From contig QNGE01000881.1 in assembly GCA_008508345.1 (NCBI GenBank), positions 136,844 through 200,843 on the forward strand: DNA of 64,000 nucleotides. Reading direction: 5' to 3'. Below, piece after piece: positions 1-13,300 of this stretch (its first letter is position 1; each line of letters opens with the position of its first letter). The stretch comes from Paragonimus westermani (taxonomy: Eukaryota > Platyhelminthes > Trematoda > Plagiorchiida > Troglotrematidae). Made by a program: the position numbers and the translations under genes. Below the pieces are notes generated by a model, which did not search any database, was not told where the DNA came from, and saw only the letters and a program-made list of their open reading frames with translations.

Positions 1-2919
1 TCAGTTGTACACCTGAAAAATGATGACTGTTCACATGCTTCTGTCGTGATTATGCCGATGAACCGGACATGCTGAAGTTTTGAGCTATGAAGACTTTCGT
101 TTTTATGCTTATGGAAGTCAGTCTCAAAATTAGTACTAAAAAATGACGTATTTGTTTGGATCATAAGATGATGGTCAAGAGTCCTGTTCAATCAAAGTCC
201 ACAAAGGATGTTCGATACAGACGACAAGGGAGCGCTTCACGATAGAATTCAATCGCACTATACCTCAGCGATAAGGTAGCCGATAAGGAACCAATTTCAT
301 TAAAACATTTATATACACGATCTGTTGGCTGCGGCTGCGTCGCTTCGAACGACGTTGCAATAACATCTTCTGTTAGTATCATGTAATGTTTGTCCTAATT
401 TGGCCCCGCTGGCTGCCAGATAGATCGATTTTTAACAATATTAACTTGATCGGTTCTCTTTACGATCACTTGTACACTCAATTCTTGACCAGACAACGCT
501 TTGCGGTTCTTCCGATAAGTTTTACAGGATGCTAGGCAACACAGGTTTTTCTGTTGATCCATGCTTTAGAGAACGTCAAAATTTGGTGTAGGCTACCATT
601 AAAAAATTGCGTTCAGCTGTAAACTTCATAACACATTTGATCTTCTGGTAGAAATCCCCATTAAGTTAATGAAGGAACGGCTATGAAAAATTATGCAAGC
701 CGATTCTTAACTCTGTCATAACGTTCGTAGGTCTTCTACAAAATCAAAACCTACATAAGAACTGAATGGTTAGTATAACGTTGAAACATGTCAAGTGTTG
801 TAAAACACAAAACTGATTTCCTCTAACATCTGACCACAGGTTTTTCGCTCAGGCAAATTTCTCAGTCAAGTTCAATCGGAAGAATGCACCACGAACTCAA
901 ATCAACTTTCGTCAAAGAATGTTCTGAGGTCAATAACTTCGAACGAGATTACAATATCTGGCCTGTTAACTTCACCCGATAACCGCAGTTCCAGACCACT
1001 CGATAGAGCACGACTCATAGGATTTAACAGAAGTGAATGTGGCTGTTTGGTTACGTACGATAACTCGGTGATACCTTCAGCACGGTTTCTTATTACATAT
1101 TCGCTTGGCTGGGATTCTTGGTGCCGTGGCCAACTTAGTGCAATCAGACTTTTTAAGTACAAAGACAAAACTGTCCAAATGGTTGGCAACTCGTTGTACC
1201 TCTTTGCCAGAGTCCTGTAGGGAACCCTGCAAGTCACTTGCGTTCGTAATGGTTATCAGTGGATTCGTTCTATTAGACAATTCTACAGTTGGCGTCCCAC
1301 TTTGCTAGGCAACGTTCTACACGATCAGCTGAACGCACGACCAGATCCTGACGTCGAATTACGAACACCCACAGAAGAAACCGGATTCTAACACAATGGT
1401 ACTCGGGCTCATTAAGAAGGCAGTTGAATAGCAGACCTTTTCTAACCTGATTATCAAAACCAAAAGGGAGAATGAACGTTTGATACTCGATGAATTTCAG
1501 TTTACGTACGCTATCAGTCTCAGGCAGTCGTTGACCGTTCTACGCCAATATCTAAGTTTTACCCCGTTCGTGCACTAGTTATCCCTTGGAATCTTTTCCA
1601 GAAAAGACAATTCCATCACTAACCAATCTGGTTCGTCCCAACTATGCACACGGTTTGGGATTTCCGTGGATAGTTCTTTGATATTTTTTCTACAATGGTC
1701 ATCCACTAAGTCACACCGGTTTCTTCAAACCGGCAACTGCTAATTCCTTAATTGAATTCACCCTGCCAAAGAACCTATTGAAATCTCGTCAGCCACTCCT
1801 GTTGGAGACTGACCAATTTCTCTTATTTTGCATCGATCATCGTATGCAACTCCAGACGTGGGATGGTGAGTAACTAACATGCATCTACGGTCATCAGTGC
1901 AAAGCAAGTGTGGGACAACGTGCTTCGGAATATGAGGCAGGACGTCTAGATAAGTGAGTTTGGGAGTGGCCTAGATCACTTAACTGGTTGGTCAAACAAT
2001 AGGATCCATCCACATCGGTCTTCATTGACAGCCTCAAGCCTCAGTCTAACGCGTTAAATACGAAAATTCAAAGGTATTGCGGCTTCAACGGATTTGTGGA
2101 CCTTAATTATCGTACTCGTTATGAAGACTCAGAAGGTCCTTTCCCTGAGATCCAGTTTCCTGCGATCATTTATGCTCTAATTGGGCACATTTAGCGATGA
2201 AAACATTTCACACAACAAAGGATCATCAAACATGTATTCAAGGAGCCAACTTTGCTCGGGGAACTCAGATGAGAAGCTTAGTTGTGGAACATCATGGATT
2301 TTTATCGTTCTCCTATCTTTCTTCATTCGGTTGGGTTCACCGTGGCACTGTACGTTAGATTTCGAAATCATTGCTCTGACCGACGCGAGAAAAGTGGCAG
2401 AGGAATACGGCAAGTAAGAGGTGGAGCACAGCCCTGTAACACGAATCAGTATCCCAGTAAATATCCCTATGTAAGTCGAAGTTTTCAGTGCGCTTAGCCA
2501 ATGACTGTCGCGAGGATGGAGGATCAAATTATGCTATTCGTGAGTAAGCAAGCAGAGTTACAAACTGAAGTAGTCGTTGAGAACACGAGGAACATTTGAC
2601 GAGAAATGGTGTTTACCATACAAGCAGTGAGACCCAAAAACTACGGCGTCCTCGGATTATCGTTGTGTGAAAATGGGTTTTTGTTTGTGAGGTAGGGTGA
2701 AGGCATATACACCACGTGCCGATTTTCTGAATAAGCGATTCATGTGCCAAACCAGATTTCAGTCCACAGTGTTATCCAGTTAGTGGGTTTTCTTGCTGTC
2801 ATCGCAGTTTTTGTATTTGCATATGTGCATTCGCGCTGTTTCTAAAGCCATGAAGCTTTTTAAAGACGTGGGTGATCGTCCAGTTCCACCGCGTATGAAA
2901 CTGGTGAAACGAGTCCACA
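1..2919. other. No gene recognised
   Basis: Only short frames without recognisable content. The longest, 116 codons on the minus strand at 2177-2527, is overlapped by open plus-strand frames and matches no family I know. Confidence 0.5.
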
Positions 2920-3290
2920 GCTGGATCGGATTGGACGAACTCATCAATAGGAAGTTGACCACTAATTCACAGGAAACTATGACCAATCGTTGTCACCAAC
3001 GCGAGCAAACTGGCATGTACAACGAACAATCTGGATGCCATGCTATCGTAGCATCGAACTTTGTTATGATGGGCAACAGAGTAAAACGGCTTGTTTAAGT
3101 GCTTCACGCATTAAAACAAACAATCTACAAGCGGAACCGCGCCGACTAATAGGGGAGCCGAGGAGTAGGTATCCATTGTAATTCTTCATTTTACTAACAC
3201 ATTTTGTTTAAAAAATAACCAATAGAAACTCAATAAAACAGAAATTTACTTCGTGCCACGAGTTCTGTTTTTACCTTCGGGTTTTCAACG
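2920..3290 (+). repeat. Dispersed repeat R, copy 1
   Basis: Shares ordered blocks with 33110-33480: 'ggattggacgaa', 'gtaaaacggcttgtttaagt', 'ttgtaattc', 'actcaataaa' and a tail with 'gtgccacga'. AATAAA occurs in the tail, so a solo LTR or a short retroposon is possible. No terminal TG..CA or target-site duplication could be confirmed. Confidence 0.6.
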
Positions 3291-6200
3291 ACAGTCAAGC
3301 TGGATAATGGATTGTGACCGCGTTACACAACCACCTCGTATTCAACCTATACGTTCCGCCACGAATCACCGCCCTACTCAGCTCACATGCATGGATTAGT
3401 CTGGAAGCTCCATATCAAATGGACGCTACAATGAACGAGTTACGTAATGTAGCTAACGAGACTGTGCGTTTAGTGGTCTTTGTCACCATAGCTCTTGCAA
3501 ATGGCGCATCAGTTGATATGTCCAATTGTAAAATAAATAAAAATGTTTAAATTTTTGAGATAGTTTAGGACACATCAATCAGCATGATCCACATTGTCAT
3601 GGGCTTGTTTTACTTACGACTGTTTGAATTGGAATTTTTTCGATTCGATTTGCATCTGCATGCCCTGCACCCAAAACCGTCCTTAGATGAACGCTGCAGA
3701 TGTTTACTGGGGGACAGTGATTTCAGTTGGCAATCCCCTTGATACGGACCAACTGTTTTTCACTCGTTTTGCAGACACCTCATTCATACTGTCAATTACA
3801 TAGCTTCCATTTACTTCGTGGATTGTGTGTCCCACGTAAGGGGGTGGTCTGTTTCTTGACGATCTGTCGTTTAAAGTATGCGTTCGACGCATCTTAACGT
3901 CCGTGCACAGTGGCGGTAACAAATTACACATTACTTTTATGAGTACAGCCATCGAGTACCTATATAAGTCGCGATGACAAGCAAACGGATTTTGAGCGTC
4001 ATCATCCAAAATGTTCTCCGGATGGCGAGATGTGTACCTGTAGGTCGCCAACTTTGGCAAAAGTTGTTTGCAGAAAGTACTGGGCGGTAAAGGTTACAAA
4101 CGAAGCGATCAACCATTCAAACAAAGCGGCCCTCTTCTCAGATGAAACCGAGAAAAATATGATCTTCCTTTAATGTCACCATCTGACCGTTTACTGTTTC
4201 ACGTCTTACTTTCAGAAGGAATCTTCCTAGATAAGCGTTTTTTGAACTTTGTTGAGCGAAGTTCTAGTTTACCAACTACAATATAATCTGGACAGACTTT
4301 CAATGTTCTTCCACTGAAGCAAAAATTAGGTCCTGTTGTTCTGTGAAAGACCAACCGATGGTGGAAAGATTACACACTGACCTTTGGCACAACAGGTGTT
4401 AACCGACAGTAAGCTCACTGTTAAATAAAAAAGGTGTATTATCTCACTCAAAACCTAAAGATGCCAGTGACAGTGCTACATACCTTTCGTTAATTAGTAG
4501 AGCTGGCCGATTCTTCTTCGTCAGTCTTTTGAAGTTGGCTGAATGATCACAAGCGGCGATGTATCTTTTGTGATCAATCTGGCTAAAACTATAGCTCACG
4601 TAAATCACTAGACTATGCAAACCGGTAATTTGTTAATGTGCTGTTAGACTGATCAAGAAATTTCGAAAGAGTATCCCTTTATTTTGCTCTTCGAGGATAT
4701 TATGGAATTCCCGGAAGGAAGTGTGTTTGGTTCCGGAGAAATGGAATCTTCAAACATGTACAACAACTCTCTAGACATTGTATGTGCGCAAATGCTACCA
4801 ACCATTTCTCAAGAAAAGGAGTATCTACTCACAACCAAGTGGGCGAACAATGAATCCGGCATCAGTCGTCGTGTTATCATTGTGTGATCATTATGTGACT
4901 TAATCAGAGCCGAACTTTCGTGATCGTTTTACGCATTATTGAGTTATTGTAAAGCCGAAAACAATCAGTGATTCGACGAAACATACGGGCAGACTAAACG
5001 AGTTGTTTTAACGCATGTTTGTCCAGCTGCCTTGGTAACATTTGTGATTTCGCCATATCGATTTCTTCCTACCTAGTTGTATTAACAATCCACGTAACAA
5101 TCTGTTCCGATTCAGCAAATACTTTTTCCTGGGTTTCATTCTGATTCCGTCTTCACCATCTCATATCTTTCAGTCACACTTAAATGTCACAAGTTTGTCT
5201 ATCGTTCGGTCTATTCTGTGAACTCGATGTCCAGACTACTCAAACGGCGTACTTAAATTGCGCACAGTTGTGCGCACATTGACGACAGGTTTTACCAGTT
5301 GATGCTACATAGACAAGTAACTTCGATCAATGTGGGCTCCAGAATTTGTCAGTTAGTTAAGAACCATAACCCAGTTCTATCCATTTCGGCATGCGCTGAT
5401 TACAGACCAAACTCTAGTGTTTTTTCGGGTGAATCACTTTAGGCGGGGAGCTGTATTCTTTTCTATATCAGACTGTTTTAAGGTTTAGAAACAATGGTTT
5501 CAACAATCGTGTTGCCAGTGATCAGGTTGTTGTCAATGTTTTGTTGCATATAGTTGATTCGTACATAAGCCAATAGGGATGTTCCACACAGGACAACTTC
5601 ACGCTCCAAATCGTTCGAAAACAAATGATCAATGAATTCAAAGTACTCTTCCGCAATATTTGTTTTTTAATATTACCCTTTATTTTGAAAGACAATGACC
5701 TCACAACATGGTAAAAGTCGCCTCGTACTGTCACACAACACAAAGTTAATATATAAGTGGGAAATGATCTGACTGGTTGCAACGATTGTTTTTCACACAG
5801 AAGTCAAACGCCAATGTTTTCGAGTGTGATGATTGACCTCATTAACCACATGTTCCCCCGTATACTCCCCTAACGATTCTCCCGTTAAATGTGTGATATA
5901 AATGTGATGTATTTAGCCTGATGATGAATCACTGAAAACGAGCTTGTTCGCTACACATTGTTTTTCATATGCCTAAATCACTGGCTTGGATAGTATGACT
6001 CACGATATCGCTGTGGTTTTTCAGACTCACCTGTTACAAAGTAGTGCCCATTGACTGCCTCTTGCTGACTTCTGCCCCCGTGTGTCTGCACTTTCCCTCT
6101 TGCGCTATTGTTAAGACCAATCCAATCCCATTGTAGATTTACGTCCCCAATTGTGATTGTAATGTGCATATTGCACCAGTTTTCATAACTGCCTCCAATT

Positions 6201-9200
6201 AACTAACAAGTAGTGTGGATTGTGTGGTTTTCAGAAGAAGAAGCCAACTCTTCATTTTGATCCATTTGAATTGACGACCGACAAGTTACTGATAGTACTG
6301 ACATAGATTCCTAGACAGATGTAAGAGGTAGAGCATTCAGATGAAAGACGCAGGTTGATTCGTTATTCACAAAACTCCTGCAGTTTATAGTAGGATACCA
6401 CAACCATTCTTTGTCAAACTAAGAGGAAACCGTGGAACGGTAGGTTGGTGTATCAGTTCTACATGATTACCGATCTGCAAAGTCCAAAATCAATAAATAA
6501 ACTGTCATAAAAATTCGTACACTGTATAGCAGTGGGAGAACTGGAAGAAAATTTAAGCACATTAGTCACTGTGTGCAAAAAGTAAGACGGGCACTGCTTA
6601 TAAGTTCTGTATCATTGAACAATCGTAGCTTAGTACTTTGATCAGGAAGGTAGTTTGAAACCTCTGGGAGTAAACGGTAAGTACCTAACTGCTCAGGGGC
6701 GTCCGACGATTTTCTGTACAAAAGCACACACAACTTTATTGATAACCCTGGCAACGTTAGTTCTACGATTCTGTATTCCCGATTGTTTTCCGTGAACTAG
6801 CGTGTGCCGCACTCAGTATAATCATTCTTCGAATATGACCTTCTGTTATATAGAAATTGTTTCAGATGTTCCTCAGTATCTGTCATTTCACCAAGGCTCC
6901 GTGCAAATTTACGATCACCGTTCGGTTATTACTAAATAACCTCCCTTGTTTTTCGCTTAGCCGAAGCTGTTTCGATAAGTTTACCTCTCCCAGATGACTC
7001 TTTTCTATCCACAATTGTATTGTTTTCGTACCCTGTGATAGTTTCGCTCAGCTTAAACTCATTCGTAAAATAATGAATGTTTGCCAGAAGTTCAGAATCC
7101 TGTTTCACCCTCTTCAGGTATGTTTGATACCTACAAATTAAACGTTCTTGGCTGTTATCAACAGAGTGCACTGTTGGTAATTTCCTTACAAACTATACCT
7201 CGTCAGTGTTGTTAGTAGTGTAATAATAGTCTCTAAAGAACCTGGTTAAAGCGAGTGTATGAACCGGAATATGTTCGTGTGATTTTGCCCTGTTTATATC
7301 TTAGCGTGCTCTTCAAAATTCTAGTTGTTAAGGTGATATGCCGTTCGCCTAGTTCCACAGGTCACAGATGTGAATAGATTTCAGGATGCCAGTTTATCGG
7401 AAAAATAAGTAGCCTGTGCTCTGATTGCAATATACTAGATTGTTCGCTCTTTCTTGAGGAAACAGTTAAAAGCAAATAATTACGAGACCTTTAATTTACA
7501 TTAACTCCATCAATATACATTCACTAACTCTCAATTTTAACTGAAACAATCGCTTGAAGCCAACACCAAACGGTGCACTATCTGACTTGTAAACAGATCG
7601 CTTCTTTAAGAGAAACAAAACATGATAAAGGGTATGCAACAGACATCAGAAAGTTTTTTACATGTTATTACTGACAATAAGTTAAACAATTCAAGCCAGT
7701 TCAATTACCGATTGACCGAATCTTAAATTGATGAATGAGCGACAATTATATTGCTCAGAAAGCCAAAAAAGTCAAATGTCTGCTGACTGAAATTCCTCTG
7801 ACCGATTTAAAAGTGTATTCTTTCTGATCAGGATAAAGATTGCCCGCATGTTTAGGGAACTGCTGTTTAGCATACTTACTAACTTGTTTTAAGTCTAGTG
7901 GACAAGACGTATCATGTCCGTTTTACAGTCGCCTAGTACCATAAGAAACAGTCTACGAAAGATTCCCTAATTAAAGCAGTTTAGTTTCTTACCCTGCCTT
8001 ACTGTAATGTTAGAAAGACTTCTCGAAGGAGGTCAGAATTTTATACCTTGAATTTTGTAGAATGAAACACTGAATGAGACGACAAAAGATGATCAGGATT
8101 CGCTGGCAGGCCGACTAATCTTAACTGTGAACTATTAACAATATGAATCGGCTTCCTTAGCTTGCACCATTTGAAGTGTCGTTGTTGGTCAGTACTAGTA
8201 CACTGGTTGAAAGCAGATTCCAAATAGTCCTAATTAAAAATAACCTAACTCGGCAACCAGCAGGTTAATGTGTTGCTGGTCCAAGGGCAAATTATTACTA
8301 CATGATATTATTTCACGGTAGCATTGTCACAAGCCAAGTAGCTCGAATACCTCACAAATGTATGGTCTCCCAAAGATTCGTAAACCAAATGTACCTGTCT
8401 AATAAGTTCTTGTTGTGAACACATCTCCAAATCATCTGTATGCCAGATGGCTAACTGGTCAATCGAACGCCGTAGGAACTGACCTGTTACAACAGCGTGC
8501 TGGACACTTACCTATTCCGGTAAGCACGTTCAGCTACCGGCATCCCAAACAAGCATGTGCCCGCTTGGCGCTCAGTCATTATGCGTGTTTATAGTTCATC
8601 CCATATATATCTTACAAATGCATAACACTTCCAAATGTCAGGGATTCTGTTTTACTACGCACATGAAATTCCGATAATGAATACAGTGTAAAAGCGTTAA
8701 TGACTTCACCGTGAGAAATTCGTTAGACATATTCCCAGATATTTCACAGCTAGACCGGAAAGGGAGACTGCGGAAAGAAACTTAGGCTCCACGGAAGAAG
8801 CGCAAAGATATTATACCAATGGTCCTTACGGTACAGTATAACTTTGAAAACCCGTTGGTGACGCTGAACGCAATTAATGCCAACTTTAATCTCGTATGTG
8901 AGCAGGAGAACCATAATCAAACGGTCCATCTGGTTTCAATGATGAGTGTGAAAGTGGCAAACGGTAAGTGGTGTAGTGTACTGAAAATCAAATTGGATGG
9001 AGAACGTGAATATACTTTTGGCTTTTCATAGTTGTTTAGTACACAATGATCTACGGATTCCAAAATATATGCCTAGCAGAAACCCTAAAGAAAGAAATAC
9101 GGCTACTGAGAGGTGCACTCCGTTCAGATAGCTCAGGTGACACTTCGATTTAGCTTCACGGTCAATTGAACTTTCTACACAGAGACCCAGATGAAGACAA

Positions 9201-10084
9201 AGGAAGTGATTGCAGTCAACAGATTGTTTTGCAAAGATAAACACCTAACGATATGAATGAATTGGAGTCTTGAATTGGAAGTAAATCGAATCTACAATAG
9301 TAACTGCATTTACCAAAAGAGTGTTTTTACAACAAGGCGACAATCAATGTATCTACTTGTTCAGTCACATGTGCAGTGATGTATAAGTTGGCGGGACAAA
9401 CAGTTGACTAAAGATAACAGCTGTAAATCCTCTACCAAAGTAATGGCATCATTAAATGAAATAACGTCAAAACAACTGTGAACCTATCAATCGAAAAGCC
9501 CGACTTAATTCGCTAAACGCTGTCCTGAAATGATAAAAAACAGAGGCAATCACATCAGTCCGCATGCAACCGCTCCGAATTTGGGATTTTGTTAAACACC
9601 CACTACAAGCCTATGCCGTGTAACTGAAACGAATTAAAAGTCCTGTCATGTCTACCCTGACTTTTTTTAGCCAAAAGCATGTGGATGTTCAGGAAAACGC
9701 CGATAAGTATTCTTTTCCACTGATTATTCGCTCGTTTGTTGTATTCTGGTGTTACAGACCAACGGCTGAAACCAGTGCTTGAAATGAAACCTTCGCACGA
9801 AATTCATGTACACTTTTGTGTTATCCACCATATGAAGAATGAAATCAATCACACCGATTCTGACCGTTCAACGGGATCAACGTGATGATCACTGCTCTCG
9901 AGTCACTTGTGTTACCTTCCTTTCGGCAAAATGGTTAGCGTTATCAAAAATGTTTGACCATTCGGGGAAGCTGCAACTCTAAGTTATTGTTGATGTGAGC
10001 TTTAGTATCGGAAATGAAAGATTGATTTAGTACTAATAAGTAGCGTGGTAGAATTGGTAATTTGAGAATGACTCACCACCAAAC
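3291..10084. other. No gene recognised
   Basis: No exon with both splice sites and recognisable content was seen. The longest frame (118 codons, minus, 3704-4060) has no motif I can name. Sequence is mildly T-rich on the plus strand, as intron or intergenic sequence might be. Confidence 0.5.
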
Positions 10085-10345
10085 TGTCTGGATTCCGGCC
10101 GGATTTGAACCAGCCATAAGAACACCATGCCCAGAAGCAGCAAGCTCTCCACTAGCTGAGTTTTGAGGCCATACCGGATGCTCACCAATTACACATCTGA
10201 ACTGAGTTACCCATCCAACCCACTGTGTCACAGGGAACCCACCAAACGCTCCTAGAGAATGACCACCTCAGTGGGATTCCCCAAGCGGTTTACGCTGAAA
10301 TCGACCAAAGCCACTGACGAGCATAGATATTGCCTTACCGACAAG
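10085..10345 (-). repeat. tRNA-like SINE head, family Y, second copy, with possible body
   Basis: On the minus strand 'CTAGTGGAGAGCTTG' and a B box GCTGGTTCAAATCCGGCC (around 10100-10115) parallel the 18364-18443 element, including the spacing between A-box-like and B-box-like parts. The acceptor stem is not preserved. The extent to 10345 is a guess from the change in base composition. Confidence 0.4.
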
Positions 10346-13300
10346 TAATTCAACAGACTGCATAACTTAAAAGCTGTCTTCATTTATCAGATTTTCGAAA
10401 AAATCAAGGCGTATATATGCTTAGTGTATCTTAACAGAAGTTTGTACTTCTAGATAAACAAACAAATGGCATGTGAATGTCGAAACAGATCCGTAAAGGC
10501 GTCAGCACTACGGTGCATTGTATTATTACTGATAGGAACGTGAGTGTTATTAGCTGTGCAAGAATGGGACGGACTGGTAATGAAGCACACGTTGTTCACT
10601 TACCAACGGGTACCCCCCAACCGACAGTCAGCTTGTTTTGAAATGAATTTCACAAAATTTTAATGGGCTGCACAAACTGCATTCAGTTACACGACAGGCA
10701 TGGTTGACGTGAATCTCGATAGTCTTTGCTATTGATAATAGTCGCGCGCTTACACATTTGGGATGGGGATGACTAATCTCAAAAACTAGTCCGATTCTTT
10801 TCTTCCAGGTTCAGTCAGTCAGTTACGAAGGGATTGCCATTAAGATAGAATGTTTCGAAAAACTGCGAATACATTTCAGCAGATAATTATGATTCCGTCC
10901 TGCAGTTTTCCGAAAAAGCCGGTCTGATGATCACAGCTGGAAATTTACACATAGAAGATGGCAAAAGGATAGGGTATATGGTTCTAAAAGCCTAGTGTCA
11001 ATACTAAACGACCATGCATACGATAACTATTGGGTTTGTTGAGGCTTATTGGGCACGCTCGTCGTCTTAGTTTTGGTATGATGCGGGACTCTGAATTTGT
11101 TCAGGAATACTTGGTGAATTTTTAGAAGGCTGATTCCAAACTTGCTTTCGTTGTGTGCAGTAAACAATCATGATGAATCTTGTACCTCAGTTACACATAA
11201 CATGTATATTTTCTTTCCTTTTTACAAGCATCGTTACTTATTTCTTGCAACTTTTTTTCCTAATATTGTTTGGAAAGCTCTCACCTTCATTTGTACCTGA
11301 CTGGTTTAATCAAGTAATTTCCGACTGATTGATGTGAAAATTGCGGACTCTTGTTGGGTTAATTCATTTTGAACGCTTTCTCTACTGTATAATTTGTGTA
11401 TCCAGTTAATCCACATTTGGATTGAGAGACCACTTTAGTTGCAATTTTGTTAATGGTATTGTATAAACTCCACCCCTTTCGATAGTCTTACCTGACGATT
11501 TTGTACTTGGAGGATATTCCAGTTAACCAGACCATCTGAATAAGCGTTAATGGAATTGTTGATTGTGCTTTAATTAATGGACTATCTTAAATCGTCAGGT
11601 GTGATATAATGGTGAATCTTCGTGCATTGAAGGCAACTCTAACTGAATTCGAATGTCCAGTACATGAATTCCACCTCTACTACGCCTTCATAACATGAGC
11701 CAGTGTATAAATTAACGGCGCTATAATCAGGAGTATCAAAAGAAGTGTAACCACAGTATGCGATACGTATACGATCAGCGTTGAATAACAAAAATGCGCA
11801 ATTCAAACTTCAGCGCCTATCCTTCACAGCCGACAAGTGAGTCGAGCATTCTTGTCTAAGCTGAATCGGTTCTAGCAGGCTACAGATATTTACCGATCAA
11901 CTAGATCCAAACGGTGAACCTCGAAGAAATTGAAGAGTGCTAATTAGAGGTTACATGAATCAGCTGGAACGGCTTGAAAATTATGTATATTCAGCAATAT
12001 CTGCTGACTTTGGCTGATCCGGAAATTGACAGAAATGTCCATATGTTTTTTTAAAAACAGCAACGTTTTTGAAAAAGTATCCCGATCGACAACGTATAAA
12101 TTATTTTAATCCAAAGCTTTTGCTTCCTTAATTGTGGTCATATCCTAATTATCAAATGGAATCTAAGTATCAAAAATGCTTTACATTTGAAGAAAATATA
12201 TCTGAAAGTGAGGCTTTGAACGATGAAGTGAGAGGTTCACAAATCTGACAACAATTACTCATCTGTTAAGGGGTTCATGCACCCTATTACTTAAGGTACG
12301 AATGCTCACATGTCTAGTTGTAGTGAGCTGTATAAACAAGAGAAGTGATTTTGTCACAGTGGAAATAAATATTACTGGAAGTCTTCCGGGCCTTTGCGGT
12401 CTCTTTGTATAACCGAAGCAGTTGAGACGAGTAAGTTGCATAACAACACCAGATTACTGTATGAGGTTAATCGAACTGTTCAGAATCAAGAAAACAATTT
12501 GTCCTCCTCTACGACCAGAAGGTTCACCGAATCAAAACCCAGTGGAAAACCTCACGGTAGCGAAATAAAAGAAAATCCCACTTAATTTTCGTTACTTCAA
12601 AAAGGATGAGGTGTTATTTATGTAAATAAAGTGAGCAAAAGATCTCTATTACGTGTTTTCTGGATAATTAGGGCGTGAGAGCGTGAAATTGGTTAATTAA
12701 ATCAGGGTTCCTTCTACAAGGTGAAGGGAACTGGTACTTTCGTCTAGAGACTGTTGGTTTACATGTGCACCTTCTGGTCCCATATATATATATATATGGT
12801 CATATATATATATATATATATATATGACAATATTTCGTAAAGTTTCCGACATCCAGACATCCCATGCTGTAAATGTTAATCAGAAAGCAAAATTCATCTT
12901 GCACTCCAGAAGAACACAGTTGACACTATCCAAGGGTTTAATCTCTGATTGGCTTATATCGCTCAAATTAGCAAAGTTGAAGCTTAAATTTTAATCTGTG
13001 GTTTGCGAACTATCTGTTAGCATGCAAATAATTTAAACCAGTTCAGAGGGTTAGGGTTTTCCGTAATTTTTAATCAGTCAAAGGATGTCGTTTCATTGGG
13101 TTTTTAACGCATAATCCAGGTCTCCAGTCTAAAGAATTTTAGCGAAATATAAGGCTTACTCTAACAAAACCTGACTGCCGTACGCACTAAATATTCTGTC
13201 AGCCGATTCGCTTCTCTTGATAAGTCAACCCTAAATGATGTGAACTTCGGGAAAATATGGACTGCTTGACATGGATGAACATCCGTCTCACTGCGAGATC

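Noticed and set aside
3704..4060. 118-codon minus-strand frame considered as an integrase remnant
   Set aside because: No HHCC or DDE-type residues and no neighbouring retroelement parts.
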